A stretch of DNA of 64,000 bases from Duganella sp. BJB476 (GTDB taxonomy: Bacteria > Pseudomonadota > Gammaproteobacteria > Burkholderiales > Burkholderiaceae_D), in assembly GCF_003416895.1 (NCBI RefSeq), contig NZ_QVIO01000006.1, positions 1 through 64,000 of the forward strand, in the 5' to 3' direction. Below the pieces are notes generated by a model that saw only the letters and a list, made by a program, of their open reading frames with translations, was not told where the DNA came from and did not search any database. Position numbers and translations under genes: made by a program. This document shows, one piece after another, positions 59,144-64,000 of this stretch; position 1 is the first letter of the stretch, and each line of letters starts with the position of its first letter.

Positions 59144-60678
59144 TTTGGGAGCGCGCCTGGTTCTGGTTGCAGGAAGATCATTTGGTTGGCCGCGTTCAGC
59201 CTGTTGCGGCCTTCATGTTCGTCGATTTTCTTTTTCGGCGCCAGCATGTCGAGCAGGTCGCGGGTGTGGGCCGCGCTGGATGGAACGGTAAGGTCCTCGA
59301 CCAGCTTGTCCAGCAGGTACTTGACGGTGCGTGTCGATTGGCTGGCCGATTGATCCAGCGTGGCCTTGGCCAGCGCGCCGTCTTCGTACGCCAGCGCGGC
59401 ATTGCTGCTGGCGTTGTCGTCGACCAGCACGTAGTTGTAGTTCTGCGATGCGCGGTCGAGCGTCAGGGCCAGTATGCCGTCCGCCTTGCTGGGCGCGTGG
59501 TAGCTGGCCTTGAGCTGCGATTGCTGTTGCTGCGCGACCGAGCGGTCCAACTGGCTGTGGCCTTGCACGCTGGTGCTTTGCGAGGCCTGGTAATCGAAGC
59601 TGTCATGCTCGCTGAGACGCAGCGGATTGGGCGATGTTTCGGTCTGCGTGATGGAGGCGCTGAAATCGGCCAGGCCGGTGAGGATGGCGTGGTCCTGGTC
59701 CTCCAGCGTGACCCGCTGCTGCGGCGCGGCGGGCTGCTGGCCGTAGTTGCTGTGCATCTCGGTGAAGGCGTCCTTGAACAGGCCTGTCAGCTCGGCGTCG
59801 CCGTGGCCGCGCGAGGCGGCCTGGTCGAACTGGTGCAGGTAGTTGGCCAGTGCCTTGGCCTGCTGTTCCTTGCTGCCCCAGGCTACGGGCTGGCTCAGGT
59901 CGACGCTGATCTTCGCTTCTCCGGTCGGGCCGTTGAAACGCACCGAGCGTTGTTTGGCGTCGGCGTGGAAGTCCAGTTGCTGCGTATCGGTTGCGTTCAG
60001 TTTGATGTGCGAGTGCAGGTCCACCGACGACAGCATGGAGGCGTCGAATCCGGTCAGGCCGGACAGGTCGATTTTCGGCGGCACGGCGGCCAGGCCGTCG
60101 ATCGCTTGTTGAAAGGCGCCGGAGAGTTTGGCCAGCGCCGCGCGCTCGTCGTCGCTGAGTTTTCCGCTGCTTTTCACCTGCACCGCGACGCCGTTGTCCG
60201 AGCTGTCCAGCGCCAGGCTGACTTTGACGCCGCTCCTGGTGGTGATGGTCAGGCCGGCCTGGTCGTCGCCGACGCGATGCAGCGGCGGCAGCTGCGCGTA
60301 CAGCAACGCATCGTAGGTGCCGGTGCGCGGATCCTGGGACGGCTGCTGCACCGATTGCGAGTAGTCCGAGCTATCGGTCTTGAAGCGTTCCAGCAGCGCG
60401 GCGCCCAGGTTCTTGAAGCGGCTGGCGGCAGGCAGGTAGCTGTAGTTGCGCGCGACCAGTGCGGAGATGGCGTCCTTGTTGTTGCGCTCCCAGACCAGCG
60501 GCGCGCGCGGAGCGCCATCCACCGCCTGTGCGTCGGCAGCGCTGAGCGTTACCACAGAGGCGGGCGTGGCGAGCGGCGCGATGCCGTCGGCAGCGGTGGA
60601 CGAAATGCCGGACGTCTCCGCCGTGGCGGGCGGAGACGTGGGTGGACTGCTTTTGCTTAACGGGGTTAAGGTTGTCAT
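59140..60678 (-). CDS. large protein of unknown function (512 aa)
   Basis: There is no signal peptide or membrane segment. The first 60 residues are Ser/Thr/Pro-rich and probably disordered. The body alternates beta and helical segments (GVKVSLALDSSDNG, DDERAALAKLSGAFQQAIDGLA, EAKISVDLSQPVAWGSKEQQ). A Gln/Ser-rich part around 390-410 (SVAQQQQSQLKAS) precedes a C-terminal helical segment. I recognise no domain. The ADAQAVD / PLSKSSPPTSP start and the low-complexity edges resemble flagellar-hook-length or secreted structural proteins, but this is weak. It overlaps the DinB gene by four bases and heads that operon. Confidence 0.75.
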   Translation of the reverse strand: MTTLTPLSKSSPPTSPPATAETSGISSTAADGIAPLATPASVVTLSAADAQAVDGAPRAPLVWERNNKDAISALVARNYSYLPAASRFKNLGAALLERFKTDSSDYSQSVQQPSQDPRTGTYDALLYAQLPPLHRVGDDQAGLTITTRSGVKVSLALDSSDNGVAVQVKSSGKLSDDERAALAKLSGAFQQAIDGLAAVPPKIDLSGLTGFDASMLSSVDLHSHIKLNATDTQQLDFHADAKQRSVRFNGPTGEAKISVDLSQPVAWGSKEQQAKALANYLHQFDQAASRGHGDAELTGLFKDAFTEMHSNYGQQPAAPQQRVTLEDQDHAILTGLADFSASITQTETSPNPLRLSEHDSFDYQASQSTSVQGHSQLDRSVAQQQQSQLKASYHAPSKADGILALTLDRASQNYNYVLVDDNASSNAALAYEDGALAKATLDQSASQSTRTVKYLLDKLVEDLTVPSSAAHTRDLLDMLAPKKKIDEHEGRNRLNAANQMIFLQPEPGALPK

Positions 60679-60703
60679 AACCTTATTATACGGCGAGATC
60701 CCT

Positions 60704-61978
60704 TCAGTGCAGCTTCACCGGCGGCAGTATCTTCGCACGTAGCCAGTCGACCAGCGCCTGGGTGACCACGCGCGCCGTGCCGTGCAAACTGAGCAGGTGC
60801 TTCTGGTACAGCAGCTGATACAACAGGCTCGCCGTGGCGCCGCCCACGCGGATGCTCTTGCCGGTGATGGCGCCGGTCAGCACACCCACCGCAGCCTGCG
60901 GTCCCAGCGAAACCAGCGAGCCGTAGTCGTGATAGCGGAAGTCCGGACGCGGCGTGCCGGTGCGGCGGGCCAGCAGGTCGGCCAGGAACATCGCCTGCTG
61001 GTGCGCTACCTGCGCGCGCGGCGGCGCCGCACCCTTGATCGGGCAGACGTAGCTGGCGCAATCGCCCAGCGCGTAGATCTGGCTGTCGTTGGCGGAGCAC
61101 AGGCTGGAGTCCACCACGATCTGGCGCAGATGGTTGACGGTCAGGCCAAACGTCGCGCACAGCTGCGGCGCTTCGACGCCTGCCGCCCACAAGGTCAGGT
61201 CGGCGCAGTGGGTGTTGCCGGCGCCATCGATCACGGCGTCTTTCTGTACCTCGGCGACGACGGTGCTGGTCAGTACATCGATGCCGAGCGCGCGCAGCTC
61301 GCGCGCCGCGCGGTTGGCCTGCTGCGGATGCAGCTGCGGCAGCAGGTGCTGACCGCGTTCGAGGATGCTGATGCGGATATCGGTTTCCGGGTTCAGCGTG
61401 TGCACGCGGTAGGCGGCCAAGGCGCGGGCGCTGTTGCTCAACTCCGCCGCCAGCTCGACGCCGGTGGCGCCGCCGCCGACGATGACCACGTCGACGCCGG
61501 TCTTCTGTTCGCCGGCCTTGATGCAGGCTTCGATGAAGCGGCGGCGGAAGGCTTCGGCTTCGTCCACGCTGTCGAGCGTGAGGGCGTGTTTGGAGGCGCC
61601 GGGCACGTTGTAGAAGTTCGTCACTGCGCCCAGTGCCAGCACCAGCTTGTCGTAGGCGACGGTGCGGCAGACGCCATCGGTGCCGCTGCCCTTGCGTGGG
61701 GCCAGGGTGATGGTTTGGTGGGCGCGGTCCACGCACAGCACTTCGCCTTGCACGAATTCGAAATCATGCTCGACGGCCTGGGCGGGGAAGGACAGTTCTT
61801 CCACGCGGGGATCGCATTTGCCGGAAGCGACTGTGTGCAGCAAGGGCTTCCAGAAGTGGCCTGGGTTGCGGTCCACCAGCAGCACGCGGGCGCGCTTGCT
61901 GGCGCCGAGGGTGTCGCCCAACCGGGTTGCGAGCTCGAGTCCGCCCGCACCGCCTCCTACGATGACGATGGTTTCCAT
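60704..61978 (-). CDS. type II NADH dehydrogenase-like FAD oxidoreductase
   Basis: The 424-residue protein from ATG 61978 (CTGGAGG upstream) has two Rossmann folds: IVIVGGGAGGLELATRLG (FAD) and VVIVGGGATGVELAAELS (NADH). ALGDCASYVCPI lies near the FAD ribityl site. The C-terminal LLYQLLYQKHLLSLHG...WLRAKILPP forms the amphipathic membrane-binding tail of NDH-2. It should pass electrons from NADH to quinone without pumping protons. It lies 57 bases downstream of the HAD-like gene on the same strand, so it may share that transcript. Confidence 0.9.
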   Translation of the reverse strand: METIVIVGGGAGGLELATRLGDTLGASKRARVLLVDRNPGHFWKPLLHTVASGKCDPRVEELSFPAQAVEHDFEFVQGEVLCVDRAHQTITLAPRKGSGTDGVCRTVAYDKLVLALGAVTNFYNVPGASKHALTLDSVDEAEAFRRRFIEACIKAGEQKTGVDVVIVGGGATGVELAAELSNSARALAAYRVHTLNPETDIRISILERGQHLLPQLHPQQANRAARELRALGIDVLTSTVVAEVQKDAVIDGAGNTHCADLTLWAAGVEAPQLCATFGLTVNHLRQIVVDSSLCSANDSQIYALGDCASYVCPIKGAAPPRAQVAHQQAMFLADLLARRTGTPRPDFRYHDYGSLVSLGPQAAVGVLTGAITGKSIRVGGATASLLYQLLYQKHLLSLHGTARVVTQALVDWLRAKILPPVKLH

Positions 61979-62034
61979 GTTGCGCCTCCAGATAAGTAAA
62001 AAAATCTGTGCCGCGGCCACGATGCCGCGTGATG

Positions 62035-62736
62035 CTATGCCGCCAGCTCGTGCTTTGCGCGCTGGTCCGGCGTGTAGGGGCTTGAGCGCAGCTCGCGCAG
62101 CGCGTCGAATGTGATGAACTGGCGTGGACGTACCACCTCGTTGCCGTACGGGGCGACGGAGACGGTCCACAGGCCGGCTTCCTCGGCGGCGCGCAAGCCC
62201 GGCACCGCGGTGTCGATGGCGATGGCGTCCTGCGGCGCAACGCCCATGGCGTTCAGCGCGCGGGCGTAAGGGCCGGTGCCGGAAGGGCCGTCGAAACTGG
62301 CGCCGCCGGTGACCACGGTGAACAGGCTGTTGACATCGGCGCCGAAGCAGCCGCTCAGCAGCGCCGAGGTGGCGGGCGCCGGCAGGTCGGTCAGCACGCA
62401 GATCTTGCAGCCGGCGTTGAGCGCGTCGTCGATCAGGGCCAGCGCGGCCGGCAAGGCCTTGGGCGGCTGGGCGCTGATTGCCTGATGGAACTGGCGGTGC
62501 TTGTCGGCGAACAGTTCGGCCACGCGGGCCTTGTCGCGCGAGAGCAGCTCGCAGGCGATGGCGGAACCGATGGCGCGGGCATAGCCGTGGGTGGCGGCGG
62601 CTGCGCGCAGCGCCGGCAAGGTCCAGCGTACCGACAGGCCGGCGTTGGCAAACGCCGCGTTGCATGCTGCAAGGTGCAGTGCTTCGGTGTCGAACAGTAC
62701 GCCGTCCAGGCCCAGGAAGATTACGTCGATGCTCAT
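62035..62736 (-). CDS. HAD-like protein of CbbY type lacking the nucleophilic Asp
   Basis: This 233-residue protein has a HAD fold with a helical cap, closest in pattern to CbbY/beta-phosphoglucomutase: IFLGLDGVLFDTE at residues 6-18. In active members this reads FD-x-DGVL-x-DTE. Here the nucleophile position is Gly9, while the +2 Asp11 remains. Motif II is kept (KICVLTDLPAPATSALL). The motif III/IV region (GPSGTGPYARAL, AIDTAVPGLRAA) lacks the usual Lys and the acidic pair is altered. It is probably catalytically dead or changed in function. It is divergent from a CbbR-like regulator. Confidence 0.8.
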   Translation of the reverse strand: MSIDVIFLGLDGVLFDTEALHLAACNAAFANAGLSVRWTLPALRAAAATHGYARAIGSAIACELLSRDKARVAELFADKHRQFHQAISAQPPKALPAALALIDDALNAGCKICVLTDLPAPATSALLSGCFGADVNSLFTVVTGGASFDGPSGTGPYARALNAMGVAPQDAIAIDTAVPGLRAAEEAGLWTVSVAPYGNEVVRPRQFITFDALRELRSSPYTPDQRAKHELAA

Positions 62737-62835
62737 GTCGGTCTCGCTTAAAACGATGTCAGATGATTATGAATATACGGGTACAATGAACAAAAGAAAA
62801 ATTAAACATTTTGAATAATCGATAAGGAACGACTT

Positions 62836-63789
62836 ATGTATCACGCCAGCTTTCGCCAGCTACAGTCGCTGGTATTGGTAGCGCGCCACGAGAGCGTGTC
62901 GCGCGCGGCGGACGCGCTGCATGTGACGCAGCCTGCAGTTTCGTTGCAAATCCGCACACTGGAGGAGATTGCCGGGATTCCGCTGACGCGCAAGGTCGGC
63001 CGCAACATCCAGCTGACGGCGGCCGGCGAGGTGATGGTGGAATTCTCCGAACGCATCCTGCGGCTGTGGGAGCAGGCCGGCGACGAGCTGGCGGCGCTGC
63101 AGGGCGTCACCAGCGGTACCTTGCGCATCGGCGCGGTGACCACGGCGGAGCACTTGCTGCCGCCGTTGCTGGTGCCGTTCACGATCGAGCGGCCGGACGT
63201 GCGGCTCAAGCTGCAGGTGGGGAACCGGGCGGAGATCGTGCAGATGCTGGCGCGCCACGAGATCGAGCTGGCCATCATGGGCACGCCGCCACGTGAGCTG
63301 CGCACCAATGCCGCCAAGTTTGCGCGGCATCCGATGGCGTTTGTCGCCAGCCCCACGCATCCGCTGATGAAGAAGAAAAAGATCACGCTGAACGACGTGA
63401 TGGCGGCCAACCTGATGGTGCGCGAACGCGGTTCGGGTACGCGCACGGCGGTGGAGCGGCTGCTGCGCGATGCCGGGCATCCGCTGGAGTTCGGTTCCGA
63501 AGTATCGAGCAACGAGGCTATCAAACGGATGGTGTCGGCCGGGCTGGGGCTGGGCTTCCTGTCGGTGCACGCCTGCGGCCTGGAGTTCGAGGCCGGCCTG
63601 CTGGCGATCCTGCCGATGCAGGAGAATCCGGTGGAGGCGGACTGGCACATCATGCACCTGACCGGCCAGCCCATCCCCAAGGTGGCGGCCGCGTTCCAGG
63701 ATTTCGTCATCGAGAACGGCCAGGACCTGGTGCGGCGCGAGCTGGAAAGTTTCTACAAGCTGCTGGGGCGGCAGCGCAAGCGGGGCTGA
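62836..63789 (+). CDS. CbbR-like LysR-family regulator
   Basis: This 317-residue regulator has an N-terminal winged helix (RQLQSLVLVARHESVSRAADALHVTQPAVSLQIRTLE). Its effector domain starts GTLRIGAVTTAEHLLPPLL and contains ELAIMGTPP and RERGSGTRTAVERLL, the segments typical of CbbR, the activator of Calvin-cycle operons. No RuBisCO or Calvin gene is visible in the window. It is divergent from the HAD-like cbbY relative, the neighbourhood expected for a cbb regulator, and may now control that gene and the NADH dehydrogenase. Confidence 0.85.
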   Translation: MYHASFRQLQSLVLVARHESVSRAADALHVTQPAVSLQIRTLEEIAGIPLTRKVGRNIQLTAAGEVMVEFSERILRLWEQAGDELAALQGVTSGTLRIGAVTTAEHLLPPLLVPFTIERPDVRLKLQVGNRAEIVQMLARHEIELAIMGTPPRELRTNAAKFARHPMAFVASPTHPLMKKKKITLNDVMAANLMVRERGSGTRTAVERLLRDAGHPLEFGSEVSSNEAIKRMVSAGLGLGFLSVHACGLEFEAGLLAILPMQENPVEADWHIMHLTGQPIPKVAAAFQDFVIENGQDLVRRELESFYKLLGRQRKRG

Positions 63790-63817
63790 GTCGTATAGGT
63801 GGAATGACCGATACACC

Positions 63818-63860
63818 TGTGCGTACTGTTTGCATAAGTGTACTGGTACAGTTAAGCACA
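63818..63860. promoter_or_regulatory. interrupted inverted repeat before the LysE-type gene
   Basis: TGTGC-N2-ACTGT (63818-63829) mirrors ACAGT-N3-GCACA (63848-63860), and GTACTGGTAC (63840-63849) is a near-palindrome inside. TACAAT at 63889-63894 region could be the -10. The pattern resembles operators of MocR/GntR-type regulators that often accompany LysE exporters. Such a regulator would lie outside the window. Confidence 0.35.
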
Positions 63861-63903
63861 CTTTCCCTACAATGGGTGTTCTTGCCTGCTACCGGATACG
63901 CCC

Positions 63904-64000
63904 ATGTCGCCCGATCTGTTATTTCCTCTTTGTACCTTTGCCGCCATCACGACCATCACGCCCGGCCCGAATAACGCCATGATGCTGGCCTCGGGCTTGA
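63904..64000 (+). CDS. LysE/RhtB family amino-acid exporter (5' end only)
   Basis: Only the first 32 codons are inside the window. They begin MSPDLLFPLCTFAAITTITPG and continue PNNAMMLASGL. The TPGPNN motif in the first hydrophobic helix is diagnostic of LysE/RhtB exporters, inner-membrane proteins of about 205 residues that expel amino acids or their analogues. The frame runs off the window edge intact. Confidence 0.85.
   Translation, partial: MSPDLLFPLCTFAAITTITPGPNNAMMLASGL

Noticed and set aside
1..64000. CRISPR array, rRNA or complete insertion sequence
   Set aside because: No regularly spaced repeats, no rRNA-like sequence and no transposase were seen on either strand.

Overview
The window looks like a chromosomal segment of an Oxalobacteraceae-type betaproteobacterium (Duganella/Massilia-like). 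Most of it is GC-rich and densely coded, with many four-base ATGA overlaps. It carries TonB-dependent receptors, a Tat-exported phospholipase C, DUF3422, YfiR and CHASE-type signalling proteins. This placement rests on gene content and style, not on a marker gene.

Layout. Bases 1-5036 are accessory DNA, visibly less GC-rich than the rest. They hold a possible integrase tail, coding scraps, a frameshifted gene, an AlbA_2-type putative DNA-binding protein divergent from a cytoplasmic trypsin-like protease, a two-helix membrane protein and a block of nested palindromes. Bases 5037-15500 are housekeeping or mixed: uridine kinase, proline dehydrogenase, YciI, MarR with a CPBP protease, a lytic-transglycosylase-like protein, an acetyltransferase, isocitrate lyase and a large phospholipase C. 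Bases 15600-19080 hold a chemoreceptor, a small protein and an MFS exporter.

Bases 19106-43114 are the main find: a xyloglucan utilisation locus joined to a non-phosphorylating (Weimberg-type) xylose pathway. It encodes (i) a three-part secreted protein (ExoP-like domain, SGNH esterase, GH74-like propeller) followed by XylR; (ii) a single-chain fusion of a 2-keto-3-deoxyxylonate dehydratase (FAH family) with a xylose dehydrogenase (SDR), then xylonate dehydratase and the XylFGH xylose importer; (iii) a TonB-dependent receptor followed by GH35 beta-galactosidase, GH31 alpha-xylosidase with PA14 insert, GH39 beta-xylosidase and GH95 alpha-fucosidase. The three transcription units start at near-identical promoters: TTGGTGA, then a -35 (TTGCSG) 16 bases downstream of its first base, then a 17-base spacer and CARAAT, the same geometry in all three. 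This suggests one regulon, probably under XylR. Proposed flow: backbone cutting and deacetylation outside or in the periplasm, oligosaccharide uptake by the receptor, periplasmic removal of fucose, galactose and xylose, xylose import by XylFGH, and cytoplasmic oxidation toward 2-oxoglutarate. The lactonase and the 2-oxoglutarate semialdehyde dehydrogenase are not in the window.

Bases 43100-64000 return to mixed genes: an OYE-family oxidoreductase with a MerR regulator, an exported formamidase with an M23 peptidase, hydrolases, DUF3422, a TonB receptor overlapping a lipoprotein solute-binding protein and divergent from a YfiR/histidine-kinase pair, a D-lactate dehydrogenase/DinB/unknown cluster, a type II NADH dehydrogenase, a HAD-like protein lacking its nucleophile divergent from a CbbR-like LysR regulator, and the first codons of a LysE/RhtB exporter cut by the window edge.
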